Assembly (NCBI RefSeq): GCF_000213175.1 | Contig: NW_009799179.1 | Span: 5,491,658 to 5,555,657 of the forward strand | Direction of reading: 5' to 3' | Source of the DNA: Neurospora tetrasperma FGSC 2508 | Lineage: Eukaryota; Ascomycota; Sordariomycetes; Sordariales; Sordariaceae | DNA length: 64,000 nt | Shown: positions 46,417 through 58,400 of the stretch, in pieces | Layout of the letters: the number at the start of each line of letters is the position of its first letter | How positions within the stretch are numbered: the first letter of the stretch is position 1 | Position numbers and translations under genes: made by a program | Notes under the pieces: generated by a model | Database searches by the model: none | What the model saw: only the letters and a program-made list of their open reading frames with translations | What the model was told of the DNA's origin: nothing

Positions 46417-49356
46417 ATGAATCCGCTGCCCGGCGGGCCGTTCCCGCAGCCAGGCCTGACCTGGCAAGAACACCGTACGCCTGATGGACGTGTATACTAT
46501 TACAACTCCCTGACGAGGGTTACGCAATGGACCAAGCCGGAGGAGCTGATGACTCCCGCCGAGGTATGTTAATGACGTTCACAGTCCATCGCCGAAACAG
46601 AAAGTGCTAACAAGCTCCTAGCGTGCGCTCGCCAACCAGCCCTGGAAAGAATATACAGCCGAGGGCGGCAAAAAGTACTGGTACAACACTGAAACCAAGC
46701 AAAGCTCGTGGGAGATGCCTGAAGTCTACAAGCAAGCTCTTGGTGTCGGAACCACGACACCGACCAGCGCTGCGTAAGTCCTTGGCCCATGCGCCCTCGG
46801 TCAGGCAATGCAGTAACTGACATCTTTCTCAACAGTACTCCTACCGGTCCTTTTTCGGCTCCCGGAGGTGGCCATCAAGGTGGATATGGAGGCGGTCAGT
46901 CTGACAACTACCGCCCCGACCGCGATCGCGACCGTGACTATCGTGATCGGGACCGTGATCGTGACTATCGCGATCGGGATCGGGATCGGGACCGTGACCA
47001 CCGCGACCACCGCGACTACCGAGAGCCACTGGGAGAGTCGCGTCAGTTGACGTTTGGCAACAACAATTCAGCTCCAGCTTTCGTTCCTGCGACCGCCGAT
47101 CCGGAATACGCGACACCAGAGGAGGCGGAGGCTGCCTTCGTCAAACTTCTGAAACGCAGTGGCGTCCAGCCCGATTGGACTTGGGAACAAACCCTCCGAG
47201 CTGTTGTCAAGGATCCTCAGTTCCGCGCTATCAAGGATCCAAAGGATCGCAAGGCCGCTTTCGAGAAGTATTGCCATGATGTCATTGTTCAGGATAAGGA
47301 GCGTGCAAAGGAGAGACTAACTAAGCTACGCGCCGATTTCGCCACGATGCTACGAAGCCACCCGGAAATCAAGCACTACACACGCTGGAAAACTGCTCGG
47401 CCCATGATCGAGGGCGAGACCATATTCCGATCTACCAATGACGACAATGAGCGACGCCAGTTGTTTGAGGACTACCGGGTTGAGCTTAGAAAGGCACACA
47501 AGGATCAACAGATCGCTTTACGCAAGAGTGCCATGGACGGGTTGATTGAGCTTCTCCCGAAACTTGACCTTGAGCCCTACACTAGGTGGTCTGAAGCTCA
47601 AGGCACTATTGAGAGCACTGCAGAGTTCCAACAGGATGAGAAGTACAAGTCCCTCAGCAAGTATGATATCCTGACCGTTTTTCAAAACCACGTCAAAGCT
47701 TTAGAACGTACCTTCAACGACTCTAGGCAAGAGGAGAAGAACAAGAAGCTTCGCAAGGAGCGCAAGAACCGCGACAATTTCTGCGCTCTTCTTGCTGAGT
47801 TGAGGAAGGATGGTAAGATCAAAGCAGGATCCAAGTGGTCCAAGGTCTACCCTCTTCTCGAACACGATGAGAGGTACTTGGCTATGGCCGGTCAGCCCGG
47901 CTCTACCCCCATGGAATTGTTCTGGGACGTCGTCGAGGAAGAAGAACGTGCCTTGAGAACCACCAGGAATGATATCCTGGATGTTATTGATGTGAGGACA
48001 CTGGAAACCAAAAACCTACTTTCGGATCTCCGCTAACGAAGGATGGCAGGATAAACGGTTTGAGGTCACTCCCAAGACTACTTTCCAAGAGTTTGAAGCA
48101 ATTGTGAAAGATGACCGCCGCACCGCTAACGTTGAGCGCGATATTCTTGAGCTTATTTTCGAGCGTGTAAGTGACCTACATTTACCCAATGCGGGAACGA
48201 ATATCTAACTACCGAAAAACAGCTTCAAGAAAAGAAGGCCAAACGGTCAGCAGATGACGACAAGCATTCTGAACGCCAGCAGCGTCGTGCCTTGGACGAT
48301 CTTCGTTCATACCTTAAGAGGTTGGAACCTCCCATCACGGTCAATGAAACTTACGAGCAGGTAGAGGGTCGCATTGCTCAGAGCAACGAGTTTAAGGCTG
48401 TTGCTTCCGACGAGGCTCGCCGCAGTGCCTTCGAAAAACACATTCGCCGCTTGAAGGAAAAGGAAGAAGAGGCCGAAAGAGACCGACTGCGTCGTCGTGA
48501 TCGCGGCGACCTGTATAGGGATAGAGGTGAGCGCTCTCACCGCAGCAGCGCACGCTCCGTTCGCAGCCGCAGTCCAGAACACGATCCGTACGAGGCGGAC
48601 CGCCGCAAGGCCATCGCCGAGCGGGAACGCAATTTCCGCAAGTCCAGCATGGCAGAGAGTCTGCTTTCGGACCGCAGGTCAGTAGATGGTCATCATGACT
48701 CTATTAGAGACAGAGATAGGGATCGCGATCGCGAGCGTGATCGTGATCGTCGTGACTACCGTGAACGTGATCGTGAACGGGAAAGAGACCGTGATCGTGA
48801 CCGTGATCGCGAGAGAGACAGGGACAGAGACCGGGACAGAGACCGGGACCGAGACCGGGAGAGAGACCGGGAGAGGGATCGCGATCACCGAGACAGAGAC
48901 CGCGACCGTGAACGTGACCGCGACCGCGACTACGATCGCCGCCCTCGCCACGACGAGCTCAACCACTATGACCGGGAACGACGCAGTCGCGATGAGGACA
49001 GGGAGAGAATCTATCGTAGGCGAGTAATGGATCGCGATGTTGATGAGCTGCCATATGGTGACGAGAGACCCAGCTCATCCCGCCGCACCCGCCCCGAAGA
49101 GGACGAACACGACCGCCATGACGGTAGGCCCCCGGCGAAGAGAGTCAAGACCGAGCCTAGCACCACCGCTACTCCTGCCGCCGGCGTTCCTGCCGCTCCC
49201 GCCACCGCTCCCGCCGTTAAGGATGAGGCTACTAGCCCCGCTCGTGATGGCGTCAAGTCGCCACAGCCCCAAAAACAGCAAGAGAAGGAGAAAACGCCGC
49301 CGCCACCCGCTGTCGTCCGTGCGGGTAGCGAAGAGGGCGAGATTGAGGAGGACTAA
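46417..49356 (+). CDS. prp40: U1 snRNP-associated splicing factor Prp40 (WW-FF protein)
   Basis: Nuclear splicing factor that bridges the 5' splice site complex (U1) and the branch-point proteins. Exons 46417-46563, 46622-46773, 46836-47991, 48050-48166, 48223-49356 (introns 56-62 bp) give 901 residues. WW1 is LTWQEHRTPDGRVYYYNSLTRVTQW with TKPEEL; WW2 is NQPWKEYTAEGGKKYWYN followed by SSWEMP. About five or six FF repeats follow: EAEAAFVKLLKRSGVQPDWTW, RADFATMLRSHPEIKHYTRW, MDGLIELLPKLDLEPYTRW, NFCALLAELRKDGKIKAGSKW, then FEVTPKTTFQEFEAIVKDDRR split across introns, and LDDLRSYLKRLEPPITVNETY. Unlike the 583-residue yeast protein, it has Arg-Asp dipeptide tracts between WW2 and FF1 (near 46915-47030) and a very long RD/RE/RS-rich C-terminus (48690-49000), then a Pro/Ala tail. 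RD/RS tails are typical of metazoan splicing factors. Confidence 0.94.
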
Positions 49357-50326
49357 GTGCCTGACCGTTCAAGGCTGGCTCCAAGCCAGGATTTGTCGGG
49401 GTTACGGAAGGGTTATGTGTACCTCCGCCTGAAAGCGTTGGGAAGTCCGGATGGCTATATATGCAGTCTGAAAGTACTCTCGTACGTGTTTACCACCACC
49501 ACTTCCCATCCCTAATCATCAATAGCAAAACTTCTTTTTTCTGTAATTGTCCTTTTCTTCTGTCTCTCTTTCCATCCGCCTTCGTTATGACTTCGGCCAG
49601 GTAGAAAACTATGCACATAACAAAAAAAAGTTGGATAGAACGAGCGATCGATTGGATGGTTCATGTGTTAAAAGGACGGGTGTTAACAGACATTGTCCAT
49701 CATCGGTGAGTAGACTATATCCTTCTGATCCAATGTGTTGTGTCGTATAGTTGCTTAAATTTCCAAAGTCTTTGTATATGTCATCACCTACTGGTGAGTT
49801 TGGCTTCCTACTCTACTGTCGAATCGTCGACTACCTAACGGCGGATGGAAGATCACATATCATTTTGTCTTTCAGGTGAGTAGAATGGTTTCTGTACGCT
49901 CAAGTGAGACTATTCATCTTGTAGTGCATCCCAAGTAGTAGAAGCAACGATCATGGGAAGCACGGCAAACGAGAGTGAAGAAAAAAAAAAAAAAAAAAGA
50001 AAAGAAAAAAGAAGGGGAAAAAAAAAAAAAAAAAAGGAACCCCCAAAACCGTGAAAGGAACCTGGACAGAAACTACAGCCACGAAAGATCATGTAGCATC
50101 AATAGCACAAACAATGCTTAAAAACCGAGCAAGTACAGATTATTTCGCCCATCTCTCTGTCGTCTCGTTTTGATCATCCTAACTGCTCCCTGTTTCATCG
50201 TATTACACTCTATGTCCAGAGCCGTTTAGCTCCCGTGGTAGCTAAGCACTAATGTAAGTCGGTCTCGACGAACTTTGTCCAGATGAGGACGGAACACACT
50301 CATCTATATAGTCCAAGACCAGTTTC

Positions 50327-50372
<46 letters not shown>

Positions 50373-51432
50373 GGATTGATAGCTCGATATTTTTTAGGTC
50401 AACTTTCCCAGGCGTTTTCAGATCCGGTTCATGCGCACCGATCGATTCATAAATCAAGTTTGACCTGACTTGTCTTGAAATATTCCAACTCAGGTACATG
50501 GGTTCAAAGATTATTCTAGCTCGGGATCGATCTTGTCCCAAATAGCAAGAGTACCAAGCTCACAAAGAGATAAACAACTAAGCCAGCATTTGGATGGCAT
50601 GGATGGCATGGCTTGGCTGGCCGCGCTACTTACGGGATCAAGATATTTTGTCTCCTTCGTTCAAGTCTTGTGATAATGTCACACTCCGTGATCGCGATCG
50701 AACTACCTAGAAAGGCTTATTCAGACGCCCCCTTCAACCATGAAATCAACTGCCTCCGTACTGCCTGCCTAAGGCGAGCTACGAGTATGAGTGTTGCAGC
50801 ATGGCAGGAACTGCTCAGAGAATAGGTACCTACCCCGGCTTCAGCGCCTGGACACCGTCCGTCCGACCTGTCATCTACCGTAGAAACTCCCGCCAGATTG
50901 GCAAAAGACTATCCTATCCCTCTTTGCGCGCCTGACAGTAAGTAAGCATAGGAGGCAGGAGCAGGTAGGCAGCATACAGAAAGAATGTGCTCTGCTGGCC
51001 CAGTTTTTGAATGAATGTAGTAAGTGGTACATAGTACAGTCGAAAAGGGCCGAGTTGACAAGTCCCCGCCCGACCAGTGAGTGAGTGACATGGCCCTCCA
51101 ACTTAACACACATATACACACACACACACATTTCTGTACAGGAAGCCGGACGTGAGCCTTACAGGACTGTGCTTATTCTGCTCATGCTCAGATAACTTGG
51201 TTTTCTGGCTGGCAGTAGAGGTTTGCCAACTTGGCGAGTTGCTACGGTAGGTACAATACTTATGTGGTGACGGCAGTGTAAAGGACGTGTCAGATTATTG
51301 AGATTTTCTCCAATTTGCATCATCGAACCGCCGCTATAAGTCATGCGGGTTGGGTAGCATGTGCTACTGTCATGAAGGAGGGTTGCGGCTTGGGAAAGCG
51401 TGAACAAGACCAAGGGGTAAGATCAATCTGTC
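49357..51432. other. intergenic, A/T homopolymer tracts
   Basis: About 2 kb between prp40 and the hAT element, without a supported gene. It holds an A-rich tract (49979-50035, two A runs separated by AG-rich sequence), a run of 43 T (50329-50371), a TGGCATGGA-type repeat near 50590-50612 and a CA repeat near 51112-51130. Confidence 0.5.
50329..50371. repeat. T homopolymer, 43 bases
   Basis: Uninterrupted run of T; the longest pure A/T homopolymer in the window. Confidence 0.9.
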
Positions 51433-51440
51433 TTTGGGCT
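51433..51440. repeat. left target-site duplication of the hAT element
   Basis: TTTGGGCT, identical to 54616-54623. Confidence 0.9.
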
Positions 51441-54400
51441 CAGCGATGAGGATAACTCAAGTTCAATCAAATAAGGGTTTGAAGTTGATTGAGTGGGTCA
51501 AGTAAGGGGGGCGAGTTGATTGATTGCTTGATTAATCAAGTAATTGAAGTCGTAAAATCGTGATTTTTAGCGCTTTTGAACCGTAATCCCTTGATTCTTA
51601 ATATCTACGGTCTCGCCAGACCTCCCTCCCCCCCCTCCAGACTCCCTGTGCCTCCATTTATAACCTCGCCGTCGTCAATTATCCATATCCTCCCTATCAA
51701 ACTCAGCAAATAGCTAGAACTTTATAGTCTCGATAATATTAATAGAGTCAGCTACTAAGCAGTGCCTCTGACTTGATAAGGTTAATTTGGCACTACTGAA
51801 AGAGCGCTTACAGTCATCTACTATGAAGGGTATAGAGTAGAAGTCAAATGCTATACGTAATAGACGGGGGTAAATACCCTTATTTGCCTTCTACCACCCT
51901 AGTATATTATTAATAACGTAAATTTTATCATTGAAGTAGCGGGATAGTTCATCCTCCTTCTTTAATTATAACGGGAGAGTATTATAAAAATTAAGGTCGA
52001 TAAGCCAATCTTCATTAGCCCGCCTTACTTATTAACTACTAGTATCAATTGGCGGGTCTTTAATTAATTAATTGGCGTAATTTTCGTTATATATAATCTA
52101 GAAGTCGGCGATAATCGAATTATACTCTCGGTCGTTAAAATACCGGGCCACCCATCTACCGTAATAACTAGGGTAGAGGATATAGTAAATCCAATAAGCT
52201 AGGTACTCCTCTATTAAATCCCTATACTTTACTAATTTATTAATAACTCTATCGAATATTAAACCGATATATTCTATCCTCTCGTTAGTTATATTATTAG
52301 TATAATTAATTAGGGAATTACTATATAAGGAGGAGGACTAGGGTTGAAAGGATAATTTAATTTGTAAAGTACATATACGGCGCCGCTAAATACTAACTAC
52401 TACAATATTAAACTCTAGAATATTTAGACCTTTAAAAGCATTAAATACTACCCTCCTATTAAATTGAGTACGCTTTTCTTTGAGAACCTTAATAAGGCGG
52501 TGAAGATTGGGGATTACTACTAAAAAGAGGGGTCTACACTTCTTGAACTTCTTAATAAAGTCTTCAAAGTGCCCCATTACGTCTATAATAGCGGCAAATA
52601 TAGCCTAGTTATTACTATTTAACTAATCGTCTTTAAAGAACCACTTTAAGGGATTAGGATAAATAATAGTCTTACTAATATAATAATCAATATATTTATA
52701 CAACCGCTAAGCGCATTATATTATACGATAGTCTAAATTCTAATAGGTCGTATTATTAAGGACTACATTAAGAACTGGAGAGAATTTCTCATTATTTATA
52801 CGTATATTTAGGAGGGAGTCGAAGTCATTATTAAAATTAGGGCAATAACTAAACTATATAATCTCTTAAAACCTCGCCCGCTTTTAAAAACTTCAACAAA
52901 TAAATTATACAATATTATAAAGCCTCCCAACCAGTCCCTCCTTATACTATTCCCGGATAATAACATCTTCTTAAGCGGTAAATAATTATATAAAAGGATG
53001 GTCGACCTCGGGGGTAGCGGGCCCGCTCGATTTAATAGCGGCCTTTACTCCTAAATTTAAAACGTAACCAAAGTAGTAAAGGCGGTGATAGAGTAATTTA
53101 ATATCGAATTTCTCGTATACTATAGTAGGGTATAATCCTTTAAAGACGTAATAAATATAGCGGTTATTTAAATTAATATTATCGCTCTAAAACCAACCGA
53201 CCTTATCCCTCTTAAACTTATATAATTTAATAACTTAAAGGATTATAGCAACTAGATTCTCGCCGCTATAATTACTATAAACCTTAAAGAGACTAAGTAA
53301 ATTATTTCTAAATACTATAGATATATTTACGTAATGAACAAAGATTGAGAATATAGCAAGGCTGTTGGGAGAAGTCTAGAGATTGAAAGAGAGATGCTTC
53401 TGAAAGTAGGTATTGGCTAGCCGCGTCTTAAGGCGCTCAAAATAGTACATATACTTATTCTTAAACTACACCTTCATAGTAAAACGCGACTCTAGCAGTA
53501 GTTTATTTACTATATTGCGGTCTATTAACTTTAATAGAAATCTAAATGCCTTATTCTTAACGAAGGAGTATAGAAGCCGCACAGTAATAATTATATTTAC
53601 TAATAATTCGTGGAAGGTTTTGCTAATAGGCTTAACAATAGGGGTATTTAATATAGTAAATTGCTTGGCTACCGATCTCGCCTTCTTAAACTCTAGCTAG
53701 TCCGCAGAGTCTTCGTTAAACGGCTCCCTAATAGAGTGAATTTAGTGGAGATAAAAGAGAGAGGAGTTAGTAGTGAATAGGGTATAAATTTTCTAGCAAT
53801 AATTATAGTACTAGTAATTATCAAACTTATAATTACCCGATACTTTAACTAGATACGTACTATATTCGCCGATCTAGGAGGTTCGCTTGGAACGTTTAAT
53901 TAGCCAACTCTCTAAAATATACTAGTCCGCGTTATTAGTTATCTTTGGTATATCGATAATACTCTTAAGCAAATTGTCCGGATAGATATCTTTTAGCAGC
54001 TGTATTTGTCGCGTAATAGGGATACGGCGCTTCCCGTTGAGAATCTCGATCGCAGCGACGTAAGTAGGCGCATTATTAAGAGAGACGGTCGGCGTAGTAG
54101 CTACAGTAGAAGAGGTATCGCGATCTTTAACGACAGGCATCGTAACAGCGGTACTAATAGCGCTAAGCAGAGGTTAGTAATAATCTACAGTAAGGGGGGG
54201 AGAGACTAATAAGTATCGCGAATAATTAAGAGTAGTTAAGTACAATAGGGGTTGAATTAACTAGTAGGGTAGAAGGTTGGCGATGTAACTTCAAAAAGCA
54301 CTAAAAATGCGGGCAGCAACGCACTAGAAATACGAGCAGTCATACACTGTGAAATACTAAAAATTTCGAGATAGGGGAAGGTCTAAGCGCTGGGCAGTTA

Positions 54401-54615
54401 AAGTGGCCCGATGGTGGCGATCTTAAGGGGTGGAAAAGTATCAGATTTGCCAACTTTAACCCTAACCCCAGGATACTACTGGTCGGTCAATTAATATCAA
54501 TCAAATTGACGACCTCTAATTGATTGGTCAACTCGACTGGGGACCTCGATTTGATTGCTTATATTTGCTTGATTGCTTGAACTTGGCTTGGCAACTTGAG
54601 TTATCCTCATCGCTG
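51441..54615 (-). mobile_element. hAT DNA transposon, RIP-degraded
   Basis: 3175 bp bounded by perfect inverted repeats of about 23 bp starting CAGCGATGAGGATAACTC. The CAGNG ends and the exact 8-bp target duplication (TTTGGGCT) are hallmarks of the hAT superfamily. Subterminal regions carry repeated TTGATTGCTTGA-like motifs in opposite orientation at the two ends. The interior is very AT-rich and TpA-rich, unlike all flanking DNA. The transposase is on the minus strand and full of stops. Clean ends and perfect duplications show that the structure is complete although the gene is dead. The AT drift fits RIP, which acts on duplicated DNA in these fungi and so implies at least one other copy at the time of mutation. 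Confidence 0.92.
51660..54140 (-). pseudogene. hAT transposase, many stops
   Basis: Start near 54140 (MPVVKDRDTSSTVATTP...). Downstream, at about 53920, comes a zinc-finger-like N-terminal region read as ILESWLIKRSKRTS and later KVSGNYKFDNY. The C-terminal hAT dimerisation domain is clear near 51730-51890: PRLLRIAFDFYSIPFIVDDC, then SFSSAKLTLSSQRHCLVADS, matching the family pattern of a Pro-rich start, a short acidic/Cys segment and FSSAK..TD.R..L. Most stops are TAG where TGG would fit, that is G-to-A on the gene strand, as RIP produces. Exact ends are uncertain. No intact frame is longer than about 70 codons. Confidence 0.85.
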
Positions 54616-54623
54616 TTTGGGCT
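54616..54623. repeat. right target-site duplication of the hAT element
   Basis: TTTGGGCT, identical to 51433-51440. Confidence 0.9.
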
Positions 54624-55427
54624 CTTGGGGGTCTTTCGTAGTTCGCGCGCCGAGACGGTACTTTGTCTGATCTAGAATCGCCTCTGCTTTTGTCGTCGCA
54701 GCGCAGTACATGAGGGACGAGGCGTTTCTCGTCCTGAAGAATGCCTGCTCGGCGGCAAGAGAAGCGTGATACCACAACCTGAGTGGATGCAGTTTATATA
54801 TGTGTATATGTATAAGAACAATTGGGATATTCCCACTTAAAATTCAATGTGTATTCATCAACTAGTCAGATCGATCGCCTCCCTTGCAAACCTCCCCTTA
54901 TCCCATTCTTTGTGCTTTGGTCCCCTCAAAACAACCACTTGGTTCTGAGAGTTCCGGCGGCAGTCGCCCTGCTTGACCCGTTGCCCCTCAATCTACAAAA
55001 AGTTCCAATCCAGGTTGGTGGTTTCCCCCCCGTCCGCTGTTGTAGTCAACCCTCAAGCAAGGGTTTCGCCAAAACCAGAAACACAGCGCAAACTTTCTCA
55101 CAAAACATGTGACGGAGGGGTATATCTCTCTCTTTTCGTAGGACCAGGCAACAGGGAACAGACTGCCGCCGCCGGGGTTAATCATTCGGCGCATCGTCCT
55201 CAGAGGAAGAGGAAGAGACAGTTTCGAGATCAGAACCAGAACCGCCGCCGCCGCTACCGCTACCATCCCCGGCGCCGCAATGAATGGAGGAACTGCCCTT
55301 TTCTTTTTGGACGCCTAGAACGCCGGAATCCGATGCATCATCATAACAACGACGGTGGCGTTTAGTATTGTTGCCTCTGCCGCTATTTTTATTATTCTTG
55401 GGAAGAACATCATTGGAGATGCCGTCT
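54624..55427. other. intergenic, 3' region of rli1
   Basis: 800 bp. The part next to rli1 (55178-55427) keeps an open minus frame rich in Ser and acidic residues beyond the rli1 stop. The rest shows no gene. Confidence 0.5.
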
Positions 55428-58400
55428 TTAACTGCTCTTCTCCGGGTCGTCCAAGAAGAACTAGAGGGGAAAACAATCTTAGTAAGAAGTCGCAGGATAG
55501 GAAAATCTTTCCAGAATTGAAACAGAAACAAGACTTACGTAGTTGCCACTGAGCTTCTGCTCCTGGTCAAGCTGAGAGTTCAGCTTGTTGATACGAGGGC
55601 GATAGTTGGTAGGATCACGACGGAAAGTGACATCAAGGTTCTTCAAGAAGGTGTTGCAGCCAGTAAGCAAAGACTCGGGCTTGTTGGCGTGAGCGTCGAT
55701 ACCAGGCTTGCCATCAAAGACAATAACACGGTCGGCAAGGTAAGTGGCCATGATGAAATCGTGCTCGACGATGAAGGCAGTCTTCTTGGCGTGCATGATG
55801 AAACGCTTGATAACACGGGAGGCAATGATACGTTGCTCGGAGTCGAGATCTGGAAGACGGTTAGAAATGCATTTGAAAGGGGGGGGGGGGGGGGGGGGGG
55901 GGGGGGNNNNNNNNNNNNNNNNNNNNNNNNNNNNNNNNNNNNNNNNNNNNNNNNNNNNNNNNNNNNNNNNNNNNNNNNNNNNNNNNNNNNNNNNNNNNNN
56001 NNNNNNNNNNNNNNNNNNNNNNNNNNNNNNNNNNNNNNNNNNNNNNNNNNNNNNNNNNNNNNNNNNNNNNNNNNNNNNNNNNNNNNNNNNNNNNNNNNNN
56101 NNNNNNNNNNNNNNNNNNNNNNNNNNNNNNNNNNNNNNNNNNNNNNNNNNNNNNNNNNNNNNNNNNNNNNNNNNNNNNNNNNNNNNNNNNNNNNNNNNNN
56201 NNNNNNNNNNNNNNNNNNNNNNNNNNNNNNNNNNNNNNNNNNNNNNNNNNNNNNNNNNNNNNNNNNNNNNNNNNNNNNNNNNNNNNNNNNNNNNNNNNNN
56301 NNNNNNNNNNNNNNNNNNNNNNNNNNNNNNNNNNNNNNNNNNNNNNNNNNNNNNNNNNNNNNNNNNNNNNNNNNNNNNNNNNNNNNNNNNNNNNNNNNNN
56401 NNNNNNNNNNNNNNNNNNNNNNNNNNNNNNNNNNNNNNNNNNNNNNNNNNNNNNNNNNNNNNNNNNNNNNNNNNNNNNNNNNNNNNNNNNNNNNNNNNNN
56501 NNNNNNNNNNNNNNNNNNNNNNNNNNNNNNNNNNNNNNNNNNNNNNNNNNNNNNNNNNNNNNNNNNNNNNNNNNNNNNNNNNNNNNNNNNNNNNNNNNNN
56601 NNNNNNNNNNNNNNNNNNNNNNNNNNNNNNNNNNNNNNNNNNNNNNNNNNNNNNNNNNNNNNNNNNNNNNNNNNNNNNNNNNNNNNNNNNNNNNNNNNNN
56701 NNNNNNNNNNNNNNGGGGGGGGGGTGGAAGAGGTTCACGTACAGGCAGAAGGCTCATCGATGAGGTAGATATCAGCAGGAATACCGAGAGCAAGAACGAT
56801 GGCAACTCTTTGAAGTTCACCACCGGACAGATGCTTGACTTCCTGGTCAATGAAATCATCAAGCTTCAGAGGCTTAACGACATCAGTCTGGAACTGAGGA
56901 GACAAGAAAGCAGCCTTGATCTTCTTGAAGAACAGCTGGCGAACGGTACCCTCGAACTTGGGAGTGATGGTCTGGGGCTTCATGGAGATCTTCATCTCAG
57001 GAACCCTCTTGGTGCCGTCAGGCTTAAGAACACCGGCCAAGAGACGGCAGAAGGTGGTCTTTCCAGTACCGTTCTCACCCATCATGACGATAATCTCGGA
57101 ATCAGAGAAAGAACCGGCGTCGATGGACAGGTGGAAGTTGCCCATGGTCTTCTCCATGGCAGGGTACTTGAAGGCGCGCGACTTTTCCTGAATGAACTCC
57201 TCAGTGCCTTCGGCAATGCGGAAGGTCAAGCTCTCGTCACGGAAACGCAAGTTCTCAGTAGGGATGTGGCCATCGAGGAAAATGTTGATGCCTTCACGGA
57301 CGGAGTGAGGGAGGGTGACGACACCGTAGACGGCGGGCTGACCGTAAAGACAGCAGACGTAATCGGAGAGGTAGTCGAGGACAGACAAGTCGTGCTCGAC
57401 GACAATGACGTAGTCGTCAGGGCGGAGGAGAGAGCGAATGATGCGGGCAGCACTCAATCTTTGTTTGACATCGAGATACGAGGAAGGCTCGTCGAACATG
57501 TAGACATCGGCCTTCTGAACGCAAACGGTACCGATGGCGAAACGCTGGAGCTCACCACCGGAAAGGAGGGTAACATCACGGTCGTAGATATGGCGCAACT
57601 CTATTCAAGATCAGCCAGGGCGTCCAAATAAGCAAATCACTAAGCGCAAAGCATGTTGAGCCTACCAAGGGTGTCGAGAACCTCGTCAAGGTTATCGAGA
57701 GAACGGCGGCCCTCAATCAGGAACTTCACGCTCTTGTCGGGGGTGCGGATGGCCTTGGGGATCTGATCGACGTACTGGGGCTTGACAACAGCCTTCAGGT
57801 CATCCTCGAGCAGCTTGGTGAAGTAGTCTGCGATTTGTCAATCCTCTGATCTCCTTCCAAGGTAAGCCGTATTCCTTACTCTGCAACTCAGAACCGCGGA
57901 AGTACTTGATGACGTCCTCCCAGTCAGGTGGGTTGTCGTACCTGCCCAGGTTGGGCTTAAGCTTTCCGGAGAGGATCTTGAGCGCGGTACTCTTGCCGAT
58001 ACCGTTCGTTCCGACAAGACCCAAGACGTTGCCGGGGCGGGGCATGGGAAGACGGTGGAGCTTGAAGCTGTTGGCGGCATAGCGATGGGTGATCTGGCTC
58101 TCGAGGTTGGTGGGCAGGTTGATAATGGTGATGGCGCCGAAGGGGCAGCGCTTGGGGCAGATACCACAACCAATGCACAGCTGTTCGGAGATGAAGGCAA
58201 TGCGCGACTCGGGAGACACCTAGATATCGGATGTCAGGAGGATGTTGTCGCGCAAAACACGGGGATCGCAAGGGGTCCGGAGAGATATTACCTCGATCTG
58301 TTAGAGAGCAGTTAGCTGTTTGGTCCTGTTACCGCAAGAGGACTATGGAGAAGAGGGAAGCTTACACAGAGTTTACCGGAGCGCACAACGGGGCATGACT

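Noticed and set aside
55479-56862. Several open frames that run through the N block
   Set aside because: They exist only because undefined bases cannot contain stops; the real exons of rli1 end at the intron borders on either side.
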